Shown here piece by piece: positions 33,810-42,232 of a stretch of 64,000 bases of DNA (position 1 is its first letter; every line of letters begins with the position of its first letter). A program made the translations under genes and the position numbers. The notes below the pieces were generated by a model, which ran no database searches, had not been told where the DNA came from, and saw only the letters and a program-made list of their open reading frames with translations. Origin of the DNA: Myxococcales bacterium (GTDB lineage Bacteria; Myxococcota_A; Polyangia; Polyangiales; Polyangiaceae); the NCBI GenBank assembly GCA_016720545.1, contig JADKKK010000009.1:228996-292995 (forward strand). Reading direction: 5' to 3'.

Positions 33810-34618
33810 CCGAGCTCACGCTCAAGAACGTGTCCAAGAACTTCGGCGGATTGCGCGCCGTGAGCGACGTGTCGTTCACGGTGCCGGAGCGCTGCATCTT
33901 CGGCCTCATCGGGCCGAACGGGGCCGGCAAGACCACCGTCTTCAACCTCGTGACGGGGGTCTACAAGCACGACGCGGGAAGCATCCATTTCGGCAAGACC
34001 GACGTGCGCCCGCTCGCGCCGGCGAAGATCGCCGAGGCGGGGATCGCGCGCACCTTCCAGAACATTCGGCTCTTCTCGCAGCTCACGGTCCTCGAGAACC
34101 TGCTCGTCGCCTGCGAGCTCCAGAAGCGCGCGCACCTCACGGCCGCGCTGCTACGTACAAAGGTTCACTACGAAGACGAGCGCACGATGCAAGCGCGCGC
34201 CATGGACCTCCTCGACGTGTTCGGCCTCGCGGGTGTGGCCGACGAGCCCTCCACGTCGCTTCCGTACGGCAACCAGCGCAGGCTCGAGATCGCCCGCGCG
34301 ATGATGCTCGAGCCGAAGCTCTTGCTGCTCGACGAGCCGGCGGCCGGCATGAACTACGGCGAGGCCGAGGGCCTGAAGACGCAGATTCGCTGGCTGCGAG
34401 ACAAGTTCGCGCTCACGGTCGTGCTGGTCGAGCACAACATGCAGGTGGTCATGGGGGTTTGCGAAGAGATCCACGTGCTCGACCAAGGGCGGACCATCGC
34501 CCACGGCACGCCTGAGGCCGTCCAAAACGACCCGAAGGTGCTGGCCGCTTACCTCGGCGGCGACGACGACGAGTCCGACGAGCCGCAGGCCGCGGCGGGA
34601 GCGGGCAGTGAAGGTTGA
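33806..34618 (+). CDS. livG: branched-chain amino-acid ABC transporter ATP-binding protein LivG
   Basis: The 270-aa ABC ATPase has a Walker A GPNGAGKTT (near 36-44), a Q-loop in TFQNIRLFSQLTVLENLLVA, the LivG-type degenerate signature LPYGNQRRLEIARA, a Walker B LLLLDEPAAGMN and a His switch VLVEHNM. It energises uptake of branched-chain or related amino acids through LivM. GTG start overlapping livM; its end overlaps livF by 11 bp. A charged C-terminal tail of about 15 residues follows the domain. Confidence 0.94.
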   Translation: MTELTLKNVSKNFGGLRAVSDVSFTVPERCIFGLIGPNGAGKTTVFNLVTGVYKHDAGSIHFGKTDVRPLAPAKIAEAGIARTFQNIRLFSQLTVLENLLVACELQKRAHLTAALLRTKVHYEDERTMQARAMDLLDVFGLAGVADEPSTSLPYGNQRRLEIARAMMLEPKLLLLDEPAAGMNYGEAEGLKTQIRWLRDKFALTVVLVEHNMQVVMGVCEEIHVLDQGRTIAHGTPEAVQNDPKVLAAYLGGDDDESDEPQAAAGAGSEG

Positions 34619-35366
34619 GCACCCGACGCGCCGGGACGAGCCGCTCCCGGAGGGCACGCCGCTGCTGGAGCTCGTCGACGTGCGCGTCGAATACGGAGGC
34701 ATCAAGGCGCTGAAGGGCGTCTCGATGAAGGTGAACTACGGCGAGATCGTGGCCATCATCGGCGCGAATGGCGCGGGAAAGACCACCACGCTGAAGAGCG
34801 TCGTGCGGCTGCTCCCGCTCGCCTCTGGGCAGATCCGCTTCCGCGGACAGGACATCGCGGGACTCGCCACCGAGGACCTCGTGGAGCTGGGCGTGTCGCT
34901 GGTGCCTGAGGGGCGCGCCATCTTCCCGAGCCTCACGGTCCGCGAGAACCTCGAGCTCGGCGCCTACGTTCACCGCGATCCCGTGACCATCAAGGAGTCG
35001 CTCGCCGACGTCATCGCGCTCTTCCCTCGCATCGGCGAGCGGCTCGGGCAGGAGGGCGGCACGCTCTCGGGAGGTGAGCAGCAGATGCTCGCGATCGGCC
35101 GCGCCCTCATGGCGAGGCCCTCCCTCGTGCTGCTCGACGAGCCCTCGCTCGGCATCGCCCCGAAGCTCGCCGCTCAGATCTTCAAGGCCATCCGCGAGAT
35201 CGCGCGCGCGGGCGTCACCGTGCTCGTCGTGGAGCAGAACACGCGGATGGCGCTCGGCTCGAGCGCGCGCGCGTACGTCCTCCGCACGGGCGAGGTGGCG
35301 CTCTCCGGTGACTCCAAGACGCTCGCGAGCGATCCCGAGATCCAGAAGGCCTACCTTGGGGGCTGA
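34608..35366 (+). CDS. livF: branched-chain amino-acid ABC transporter ATP-binding protein LivF
   Basis: The 252-aa second ATPase of the transporter has a Walker A GANGAGKTT (about 49-57), EGRAIFPSLTVRENLELGAY, the signature LSGGEQQMLAIGRAL, a Walker B LVLLDEPSLGIAP and a VVEQN switch. The GTG start lies inside the end of livG, so translation is coupled. It ends the three-gene liv unit; 48 bp later the unrelated TIGR01777 epimerase begins. Confidence 0.94.
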   Translation: MKVEHPTRRDEPLPEGTPLLELVDVRVEYGGIKALKGVSMKVNYGEIVAIIGANGAGKTTTLKSVVRLLPLASGQIRFRGQDIAGLATEDLVELGVSLVPEGRAIFPSLTVRENLELGAYVHRDPVTIKESLADVIALFPRIGERLGQEGGTLSGGEQQMLAIGRALMARPSLVLLDEPSLGIAPKLAAQIFKAIREIARAGVTVLVVEQNTRMALGSSARAYVLRTGEVALSGDSKTLASDPEIQKAYLGG

Positions 35367-35414
35367 CGCGGCGCTCGGGGCGCTCGCGGTGCTCACTTCG
35401 CCACCGAGAGGTCG

Positions 35415-36341
35415 ATGATGAGGGTGGTCGTCACGGGCGGGACGGGGTTCATCGGAGAGAGGCTCGTCCGCGCGCTCGCGGAGCGCGGCGACGAGGTCGT
35501 CGTGTTGAGCCGCCGGGCGGGCAGCTCGCCATTGGCCACGATCGTGCCCTGGTCGCCCGCGGAGCCCGGCGACGCGCCGTGGGTCCGCGAGCTCGGCCGC
35601 GCCGACGCGGTGGTGCATCTGGCCGGCGCGGGCATCCTCGACAAGCGCTGGAACGAGGCGCACCTCGAGGACGCGCGGAGGAGCCGCGTCGTGCCCACGC
35701 GGCGGGTCGCGGAGGTCCTCGCCGAGGCGGCGAAATCGCCGGGTCGGGCCGCGCCGCCGGTGCTCGTGAGCGCCTCGGCCGTGGGCTACTACGGCTTCCT
35801 CGATGACGGCCGGGTGTGCGACGAGTCCACACCGAGCGGGTCCGACGTGCTCGCGCGGATGTGCGACGAGTGGGAGGCCGCCGCCGAGCCCGCGGTCGCG
35901 GCGGGCCTCCGTGTGGTGAAGGCGCGCATCGGCGTGGTGCTCGGCCCGGAGGGCGGCGCGCTCGCGCAGATGTTGCCCGCGTTTCGCGCCTTCGTTGGCG
36001 GACCTGTCGGCTCTGGGCGGCAGTTCCTCGCGTGGATCCACGCGGACGACGCGGTGCGCGCGCTGCTCTTCGCGCTGGACACCCCAGCGCTCTCGGGGCC
36101 CGTGAACATCACGGCGCCCGCGCCCGTGAACATGGCCGAGTTCGCAAGGACGCTCGGGCGGGTGCTGGGGCGGCCAGCCGTCTTCCGGGTGCCCGGCTTC
36201 GCGCTCCGCGCCCTCATGGGGGCCGGCGCCGAGGTGGTGCTCACCGGGCAGAACGCCGTCCCCGCGCGGCTCACCGCCGCGGGCTTCACGTTCCGCTTCC
36301 CCGAGCTCGAGCCGAGCCTCCGCGACGCGCTGGCCCGCTGA
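35415..36341 (+). CDS. TIGR01777-family NAD(P)-binding epimerase-like protein
   Basis: The 308-aa atypical extended SDR of the YfcH/SulA-like (TIGR01777) family has an N-terminal VTGGTGFIGERLVRAL, then VHLAGAGILDKRWNEAH. The family motif SASAVGYYG takes the position of the active-site region, followed by RIGVVLGPEGGAL, FLAWIHADDAVRAL and GPVNITAP. The C-terminal DUF1731-like end reads VLTGQNAVPARLTAAGFTFRFP. The function of the family is unknown. Two consecutive ATG codons make 35415 or 35418 equally good starts. Confidence 0.9.
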   Translation: MMRVVVTGGTGFIGERLVRALAERGDEVVVLSRRAGSSPLATIVPWSPAEPGDAPWVRELGRADAVVHLAGAGILDKRWNEAHLEDARRSRVVPTRRVAEVLAEAAKSPGRAAPPVLVSASAVGYYGFLDDGRVCDESTPSGSDVLARMCDEWEAAAEPAVAAGLRVVKARIGVVLGPEGGALAQMLPAFRAFVGGPVGSGRQFLAWIHADDAVRALLFALDTPALSGPVNITAPAPVNMAEFARTLGRVLGRPAVFRVPGFALRALMGAGAEVVLTGQNAVPARLTAAGFTFRFPELEPSLRDALAR

Positions 36342-36384
36342 CGCAAACTTGGCCGGGCCGACTACCTTTCCGCACACTCCCGCG

Positions 36385-37413
36385 GTGCTCGCTCCGTTTC
36401 GACGCCTGCTCGGCGCCATGGCGCTGCTTCTCACCGCGGTGCTCGCTGGGGGCCTCGGCTATTGGCTCATCGGTCACGGCCGATGGGGGTACTCGGAGTG
36501 CGTCTACATGACCACCATCACCCTCACGACCGTGGGCTTCGGCGAGCTGCCGAACATGGCAGAGGTGGCGGGCGCGCGTCTGCTGACCGGGTTCATCGCG
36601 GCGTTCGGCGTGGGCGTCGTCGCCTACGCGCAAGGCAACGTCACCGCCCTCGTGATCGAGGGCGCGTTCGGAGAGGCGCTGAGGAGGCGGAGAATGCAGA
36701 AGGCGATTGAGGCCCTGCGCGGCCACGTGGTGATCGCAGGCGCGGGCTCGACGGGCCGGCACGTCGTCGAGGAGCTCCACAGCACCGCGACGGCCTTCGT
36801 CGTGATCGACCTGAACGAGGCCCACATGAAGCGCATCTCCGAGGATCTCTGCGAGGGGCAGATGCTCTACGTGCTCGGAGACGCCACCGACGATCACGCG
36901 CTGATCGCCGCGGGCGTGCGCGTCGCGTCGGGCGTGGTCGCCGCGCTCACCGACGACCGCGACAACGTGTTCGTCACCCTTAGCGCACGCAGCCTGAACC
37001 CGAACGCGCGAATCGTGAGCAAGGTCATCGAGGATCCCTCCGAGGCGAAGATGCTGAAGGCGGGCGCGACCGCCGTCGTGAGCCCCACGCAGATCGGCGG
37101 GCGCCGCATCGCCTCGGAGCTGCTTCGGCCCAACGTGAACGAGTTCTTCGACCAGATGTTCCGCGACACGAGGAAGCTCCGCCTCGAGGAGGTCGCGATC
37201 CCCTCAGGCTCGACGTACGACGGGCAGGCCCTCCGGGACACGCCGATCCGAAAGGAGACGAGCCTGCTCGTCATCGCCGTGAAGACCAACGATGGGGCCT
37301 TCGTGTACAACCCCGATCCGCACCTCGTGCTCACCGGTGGCTCGACCCTCATCGTGATGGGCGAGGTGGCCTCCGTCGTGAAGCTCCGGAAGCTGGTGGC
37401 CGAGGCGAGCTGA
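36385..37413 (+). CDS. TrkA-N/RCK-domain potassium channel protein
   Basis: The ~342-aa protein has two membrane helices (MALLLTAVLAGGLGYWLIG and LLTGFIAAFGVGVVAYA) around a pore loop with K+ selectivity filter TTVGFGE. A cytoplasmic RCK/TrkA-N Rossmann domain follows (HVVIAGAGSTGRHVVEEL, DATDDHALIAAGV), then a TrkA-C-like domain ending VVKLRKLVAEAS. The GTG at 36385 is chosen; a TTG at 36349 is also open. It resembles MthK/Kch-type ligand-gated K+ channels. MITE copy C follows downstream. Confidence 0.87.
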   Translation: MLAPFRRLLGAMALLLTAVLAGGLGYWLIGHGRWGYSECVYMTTITLTTVGFGELPNMAEVAGARLLTGFIAAFGVGVVAYAQGNVTALVIEGAFGEALRRRRMQKAIEALRGHVVIAGAGSTGRHVVEELHSTATAFVVIDLNEAHMKRISEDLCEGQMLYVLGDATDDHALIAAGVRVASGVVAALTDDRDNVFVTLSARSLNPNARIVSKVIEDPSEAKMLKAGATAVVSPTQIGGRRIASELLRPNVNEFFDQMFRDTRKLRLEEVAIPSGSTYDGQALRDTPIRKETSLLVIAVKTNDGAFVYNPDPHLVLTGGSTLIVMGEVASVVKLRKLVAEAS

Positions 37414-37471
37414 GTCTCACTCTCCGCGGTCCTCTCGCGAGCACACAAGGGTCTAGCTAGCAGCCAGCACG

Positions 37472-37771
37472 AGTCCCCTGGAGTCGTGGTTCGTATCAGA
37501 AGTCCGGTCTTCGGTGTCATGCCGAGGAGCGAGGGGGTGCCCCGTTTTCGGCGGCGGCGGGCCCGTCCGCAACTCGGACGTCGTTCCGCGCGGTGAAGGC
37601 GGCGCTTTGCGCTCAGGGGACAGTGGTTTCGGGTGTGACCGCGCGAGAACGCCGACCCTCGAACATGAGTATCCTCCCACCGCCGCCGAAAACGGGACAC
37701 CCCCTCGCTCCCTTGTGGCGAAAGGCCGAGCCGCGCGACTTCTGGAAGGGATCACGCTTCCAGGAGACTAG
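37472..37771 (+). mobile_element. MITE-like element, copy C (full length)
   Basis: The ~300-bp copy begins AGTCCCCTGGAGTCG and ends CTCCAG-type inverse CGCTTCCAGGAGACTAG. The outer arms of about 90 bp are imperfect inverted repeats. CTAGCTAG occurs both outside the left end (37453-37460) and at the right end (37768-37775). It lies between the convergent K+ channel and epimerase-SDR genes. The latter's TAG stop uses the second CTAG of the right edge. No transposase. Confidence 0.85.
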
Positions 37772-39565
37772 CTAGGGCGCGAGCCTCGCGCCATGGCCGA
37801 TCCCGAACTCGGCGCCCTGCTTCGACAACATCGCGCGCGTGTAGGTCTGTGGCGCGAGGCGCGAGAGCCACCAAGCGCTCCTGCTGAGGGGCGTCGGCAG
37901 CACGCGCCGCGCCTTCGAGTGCACGCCGTCGACGATCGCGGCGGCGATCTCCTCGGGGGTCGCGAGCCCACCTGCGGTCGCCTTCGCCAGCGTCGCAGGC
38001 TGCCCGTCGCCCGCGACCGCGTGGCGATCGATCGCCGTGTCGGTGAACGAGGGGCACACCAGCGTCACGTGAACTCCGCGATGCTCGACCTCGCTCCGCA
38101 GCGAGTCGAAGAAGCCGTGCAGCGCGTGCTTGCTCGCCGCGTAGCCGGTGCGCCCCACGAGCGGCGTGAAACCCGCGACGCTGGAGACGGCGACCACCGC
38201 GCCGCGGCGCTCTAGCAGGCTCGGCAGCGCGGCCTGCGTGCAGTGCACGGCGCCGAAGAAGTTCACGTCCATCACGCGGCGGATCACCGAAGACGCGGTC
38301 TCGGCGAAGAGGCTGCGGTGGGACACCCCGGCGTTGTTCACGAGGACGTCGACGCCGCCGAACGCGCGCGTGACCTCGGCCATCGCCTCACGGCACGAGC
38401 CCTCGTCGCACACGTCGCAGGCGACCGCGAGGGCGCGACGCCCGTCGGCGACGAGCACGCGCGCAGCGGCTTGGGCGGCCTCTCCGTCGCGATCGAGGAG
38501 CGCGACGTCGGCTCCCTCGCTCGCGAAGCGCCTCGCGGTCGCGAGGCCGATCCCGGCGGCGCCGCCGGTCACCACGACCACTGCGCCGTCGAAGCGCCCG
38601 CGCTTGCCGGACGTCTCGCGCCCCGCGATCGAGCGCGCCCAGGTCTCGAACACGTCGCGGCTCGCGACCAGCGAGAAGCCTCGCTCTCGCCGGAGCTTCT
38701 CCGAGGACAGCACGGGTCGATGGGCGAGGAACGCCGTCTGCTCGGGGCCGTATTGCGTCGCTCCGACCTTCCGAAGCAGCCCGATCCCCGCACGGAGCGC
38801 GCCCTCGGGAATGCCCACGAAGGGCTTGCCGAGGCGCGCGGCGATCTCGCGTAGCGTCATCACGCCTTCGCCCGCGAGGTTGTAGGTCCCGGTCCAGCCT
38901 TCGCGCACGCCCTGGGCGATGGCACGCACCACATCGGTGTCGGCGACGAATACGAACGGCGTCTCGGAGTCGCGCAGGCCCACGATCGCCGGCTTGGTGA
39001 AGATGTCGGTGATCTGGTTCTTGGCGCCCTCGCCGAGGATCGTTCCCGGGCGGAAGACGAGCTGCTCGAGCGACGGATGCTCCGCGCGCGCACGGGTGAG
39101 GCGCTCCTCGACGAGGCGCTTGTGGTGCGAGTAGGCGAACTCCTCGTTTCCGCGGAGCGGGGCGTCTTCGCCGAGCAGCGGCGAGGAGTCGGCGTGATAG
39201 CCGTACGCCGCGCCGCTCGAGGTCACGACCAGCCTGGCCACCCCCGCGCGCACGCAGGCGTCGAGCACGTTCTCGGTGCCTCGCACGTCGACGTCGTACT
39301 GGACCGCGCGAGGGAGGTCCTTGCCGGGCGAGACGATGGTGGCGAGGTGCACCACCGTGTCGATGCGATGACGTGAGAGGAGCGCGTCGAGGTCCGCCGA
39401 GCGAACGTCGAGCGTCTCGTACACGACGCCGGGCTCGCGATCGGCGTCGGGCACCTCGCGGACGTCGGTGGCCACGAGGGGGGAGACCGCCGCGTCGCGG
39501 GCGAGCTCGCGGAGGAGCTTTCGCCCCACGTAGCCCGCCGCGCCGGTGACGAGGACCGCGGTCAC
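37772..39565 (-). CDS. fusion of NAD-dependent epimerase and short-chain dehydrogenase
   Basis: The 597-aa protein contains two Rossmann enzymes. Residues 1 to ~310 are an extended SDR (VTGAAGYVGRKLL, VVHLATIVSPG, SSGAAYGYH, active-site YSHHK). Residues ~325-597 are a classical SDR (VTGGAAGIGLATA, NNAGVSH, SSVAGFTPL with YAASKHA as Y-x3-K). Both sets of catalytic residues look intact. The GTG start overlaps the TPP-enzyme stop (GTGA), so the two are co-expressed, and the TPP enzyme might make a ketone/acyloin that the SDR reduces (inference). The stop codon lies at the edge of MITE copy C. Confidence 0.85.
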   Translation of the reverse strand: MTAVLVTGAAGYVGRKLLRELARDAAVSPLVATDVREVPDADREPGVVYETLDVRSADLDALLSRHRIDTVVHLATIVSPGKDLPRAVQYDVDVRGTENVLDACVRAGVARLVVTSSGAAYGYHADSSPLLGEDAPLRGNEEFAYSHHKRLVEERLTRARAEHPSLEQLVFRPGTILGEGAKNQITDIFTKPAIVGLRDSETPFVFVADTDVVRAIAQGVREGWTGTYNLAGEGVMTLREIAARLGKPFVGIPEGALRAGIGLLRKVGATQYGPEQTAFLAHRPVLSSEKLRRERGFSLVASRDVFETWARSIAGRETSGKRGRFDGAVVVVTGGAAGIGLATARRFASEGADVALLDRDGEAAQAAARVLVADGRRALAVACDVCDEGSCREAMAEVTRAFGGVDVLVNNAGVSHRSLFAETASSVIRRVMDVNFFGAVHCTQAALPSLLERRGAVVAVSSVAGFTPLVGRTGYAASKHALHGFFDSLRSEVEHRGVHVTLVCPSFTDTAIDRHAVAGDGQPATLAKATAGGLATPEEIAAAIVDGVHSKARRVLPTPLSRSAWWLSRLAPQTYTRAMLSKQGAEFGIGHGARLAP

Positions 39566-41361
39566 GACTTCGGCTCCTGGTGCATGTCCTTGAAGGTCCG
39601 GAGCTCGGGCGCCCACATGTGCTTCACCGGGTCGACGTCCACGTGGATGACGGCCGGCTTGCCCGAAGCGAGCGAGCGCTGGATGGCTCCGCGGAGCCCG
39701 CGAGGATCCGAGACGCGCTCGCCGTGTGCGCCCATCGCCCGGGCGAGGAGATCGAACTGGATCTCTCCCAGATCGGCGTTGATGGTCTCGTCGGGACCGA
39801 GGGTCTTGAAGACCAGGGTCTTCACGGGCTTCAGCGCGAAGCTCTGGTTGATCTTCACCATGCCCCACTGCTTGTCGCAGAGGACCAGGTAGACGACGGG
39901 CAGACGGTTTCGCACGGCCGTCTCGATCTCCTGGGGGTGAAAGCCCATCGCGCCGTCGCCGATCACGCAATACACCTGGCGGCCGGGGAAGGCGATCTGC
40001 GCCCCGAGGGTCTGCGAGACGCCCGCGCCGAGCATGCCCATCTTCGGCGTGCCCACCATCGAGTTCACCCTGCGCACTTCGTGGAAGAACTGCGCCCAGA
40101 TGGTCGTGTTTCCGCCATCGGCGACCATGATCGCGTCCTCGGCGAAGGTCTCCTGGCAGACGCGCGCCACGTGCGCCGAGTGCATCGGTGTGCCGTCGTC
40201 CGAGCGGTTCTTGTCGAGCTCGGCGCGACGGGCCGCGCACGCGGAGCGGAGCTTCGCGAGGTGACCGCGCCGCGGGTCGAGATTCGGCGCGCCCCGACGA
40301 CGACCGAGCTCGGCGAGCACCGCCTTCAGGAAGGTCTTCGCGTCGGACCGCACGGCGAAGCGCAGCGCGCGAGCGTTGCCGAGCGTCTCCGCGTCGATGT
40401 CGACCTGCGCGAGCTCTTGCTCGCCGGGCTTGCCCCAGTAGGGAGCCTTTCCCCACCAGTCGGTCTCGCCGAGGCGCGAGCCGAGCACGAGCACCCGATC
40501 GGCGGACGTGCGCGCCTCGTTCACCGCCCCGACGTAGATCATCGAGATCGCGTGCGGATCGCGCTCGTCGATCGCGCCTCGCGCCGCCCAGCTCGTGGTC
40601 ACCGGCGCCTCGAGGAGCGCGGCGAGCTCGGCGAGCTCCCTCGTGGCGCCCGCGCAGAGGACGCCGGAGCCCGCGTGGATGAGCGGGAGCTTCGCCTCGT
40701 CGAGCCAGCGCGCGACCTCGCGCACTTGGTCGGCGGACGCCTCCATCGGGGTGGTCGAGCGGTAGGAAGACGGAGAGCGCAGCGTGTCGCCGCCGAGCTC
40801 GAGGGTCCCGTTGAAGATGCTCTCCGGCACGTCGAGGTGAACCACCCCGGCGCGCCCCTCGAAGCACTCACGGAGCGCGCGGCGGACGAGTTCGGCGAGG
40901 CGGTCCATCGAGGGGACGACGCCGCTCCACTTGGTCATGGGGCGCGTGACGTCGACCTGCGCGAACGACTGGTAGGCGCCGCCGCGATCCGGGTAGACGA
41001 TGCCCTCGCGCCGGCAGCTCGTGATGAGGAGCACGCGGTGGCCCTCGGCGTTCTCTACCGCGACCCCCGGGAGGATGTTCGCCACGCCGGGGCCGTTGCT
41101 CGCGATGCACACGCCGAGCCGCCCCGTGAGCTGCGCGTAGGCGCCGGCCATGTGGGCGGCGCTCGACTCGTGCCGGGGCGTGACGAGCTCGATGCCGTTC
41201 GGGCGGAGCGCCGCGCAGAGGCCAAGGTAGGTGCCGTCCATGATGCCGAAGACGTGCGTGACGCCCTCCGCCGCCAGCATTCGCGCGACGAGCTCGCCGC
41301 CCTTCACCGTCGTCGTGCCCTGCCCGAAAACCGCCGCCGCCGCCGTTGCTGCAAGTCCCAT
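39562..41361 (-). CDS. thiamine-pyrophosphate enzyme, acetolactate-synthase-like
   Basis: The 599-aa protein has the three-domain TPP fold. The catalytic Glu lies in TPRHESSAAHMAGAYA near residue 53. The central nucleotide-type domain follows, and the C-terminal TPP-binding motif GDGAMGFHPQEIETAVRNRLP is near residue 440. The absence of an ilvH partner argues against a biosynthetic acetolactate synthase; an acyloin-forming carboligase, 2-hydroxyacyl-CoA lyase or oxo-acid decarboxylase is likely. The start at 41361 is set by a strong SD (GAGGAGGAGCACC). It is first in an operon with the epimerase-SDR fusion and divergent from a TetR gene with two operators between. Confidence 0.87.
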   Translation of the reverse strand: MGLAATAAAAVFGQGTTTVKGGELVARMLAAEGVTHVFGIMDGTYLGLCAALRPNGIELVTPRHESSAAHMAGAYAQLTGRLGVCIASNGPGVANILPGVAVENAEGHRVLLITSCRREGIVYPDRGGAYQSFAQVDVTRPMTKWSGVVPSMDRLAELVRRALRECFEGRAGVVHLDVPESIFNGTLELGGDTLRSPSSYRSTTPMEASADQVREVARWLDEAKLPLIHAGSGVLCAGATRELAELAALLEAPVTTSWAARGAIDERDPHAISMIYVGAVNEARTSADRVLVLGSRLGETDWWGKAPYWGKPGEQELAQVDIDAETLGNARALRFAVRSDAKTFLKAVLAELGRRRGAPNLDPRRGHLAKLRSACAARRAELDKNRSDDGTPMHSAHVARVCQETFAEDAIMVADGGNTTIWAQFFHEVRRVNSMVGTPKMGMLGAGVSQTLGAQIAFPGRQVYCVIGDGAMGFHPQEIETAVRNRLPVVYLVLCDKQWGMVKINQSFALKPVKTLVFKTLGPDETINADLGEIQFDLLARAMGAHGERVSDPRGLRGAIQRSLASGKPAVIHVDVDPVKHMWAPELRTFKDMHQEPKS

Positions 41362-41416
41362 GGTGCTCCTCCTCGTGCCGCTGTTTCCGCCCGGCACGAC
41401 TGCACCTTGAATCCGA

Positions 41417-41455
41417 TTGACCGATCGGTCAATCAAAACTTGACCGATCGGACAA
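41417..41455. promoter_or_regulatory. tandem TetR-type operators
   Basis: A perfect 16-bp palindrome TTGACCGATCGGTCAA (41417-41432) is followed by a one-mismatch copy TTGACCGATCGGACAA (41440-41455), 23 bp centre to centre. They lie between the divergent tetR and TPP-enzyme genes, where a TetR dimer could repress both promoters. Confidence 0.82.
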
Positions 41456-41473
41456 ATTGACCAAAATGAAGTC

Positions 41474-42232
41474 ATGGCCAGCCGCGCTCCCACCTCCGTC
41501 GCTCCCTCGAAGCGGCCGTCCGCGAAGCGCGCGCCCTCCGCGGCGAAGCGGCGCGCGCGCGCGGTCGCTCCGATCGCGGAGCCCTCGACCGAGGCGAGGA
41601 TCCTGGAGGCCGGCGAGGCGCTGTTCTGCGCGGTCGGCTACGCTGGAGTGAGCGCGCGCGACGTCGCGGAGCGCGCGGGCGTGAACAAGGCCCTCGTGTT
41701 CTACCACTACGGCAGCATGCGCGGCCTCTTCGAGGCCGTGCTCGAGCGCTACTACGACGCGCATCACCGGGGGCTCGCCGACGCGCTCGCAGGTGGCGGT
41801 GACGTCCGCGAGCGGATGCACCGCCTGGTCGACGCGTACCTCGACTTCATGGCGACCCACGCGCGCTACGCGACCCTCGTGCAAGCGCAGCTCGCGAACC
41901 CCGACACCTACGCGCTCGTCGAGAAGAGCTTCGAGCCGCTCTACCGGTTCGTGGAGGCGACGCTCCTCGAGGTGGCTCCTGAGCAGGGCCGGGCCGCGGC
42001 GCGGCAGCTCTTCGTGACGTTCTCGGGCGCGGTCATCAATTGGTGCACGTACGCGCCGCTCCTCTCGCGTGTGCTTGGCGGCGATCTGCTCCGGCCCCCG
42101 CTGCTCGAGGAGCGTCGCGCCCACGTGCGCTGGCTCGTCGACCTCGTGCTCGCGGACCTGCAGCGCTCCCCCCCTTCGGGATCGCTTCCAGCGGTCGGAG
42201 CAGTCCGCGCCTCAGGCCGCGATCCCGCGTGA
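41474..42232 (+). CDS. TetR/AcrR-family transcriptional regulator
   Basis: The 252-aa protein has a basic Ala/Lys/Arg-rich N-terminal extension of about 38 residues. A TetR helix-turn-helix follows (ILEAGEALFCAVGYAGVSARDVAERAGVNKALVFYHYGSMRGLFEAVLE, about 43-91) and then a helical ligand-binding domain. It is divergent from the TPP-enzyme operon and directly beside two palindromic operators, so it probably represses itself and that operon in response to an unknown ligand. Its 3' end overlaps the convergent HEAT/TPR gene by 21 bp. Confidence 0.9.
   Translation: MASRAPTSVAPSKRPSAKRAPSAAKRRARAVAPIAEPSTEARILEAGEALFCAVGYAGVSARDVAERAGVNKALVFYHYGSMRGLFEAVLERYYDAHHRGLADALAGGGDVRERMHRLVDAYLDFMATHARYATLVQAQLANPDTYALVEKSFEPLYRFVEATLLEVAPEQGRAAARQLFVTFSGAVINWCTYAPLLSRVLGGDLLRPPLLEERRAHVRWLVDLVLADLQRSPPSGSLPAVGAVRASGRDPA

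Noticed and set aside
37453..37460. CTAGCTAG outside the left end of MITE copy C as an 8-bp target duplication
   Set aside because: It is matched by CTAGCTAG at the right end, but lies 11 bp outside the apparent left terminus, so a clean duplication cannot be claimed.
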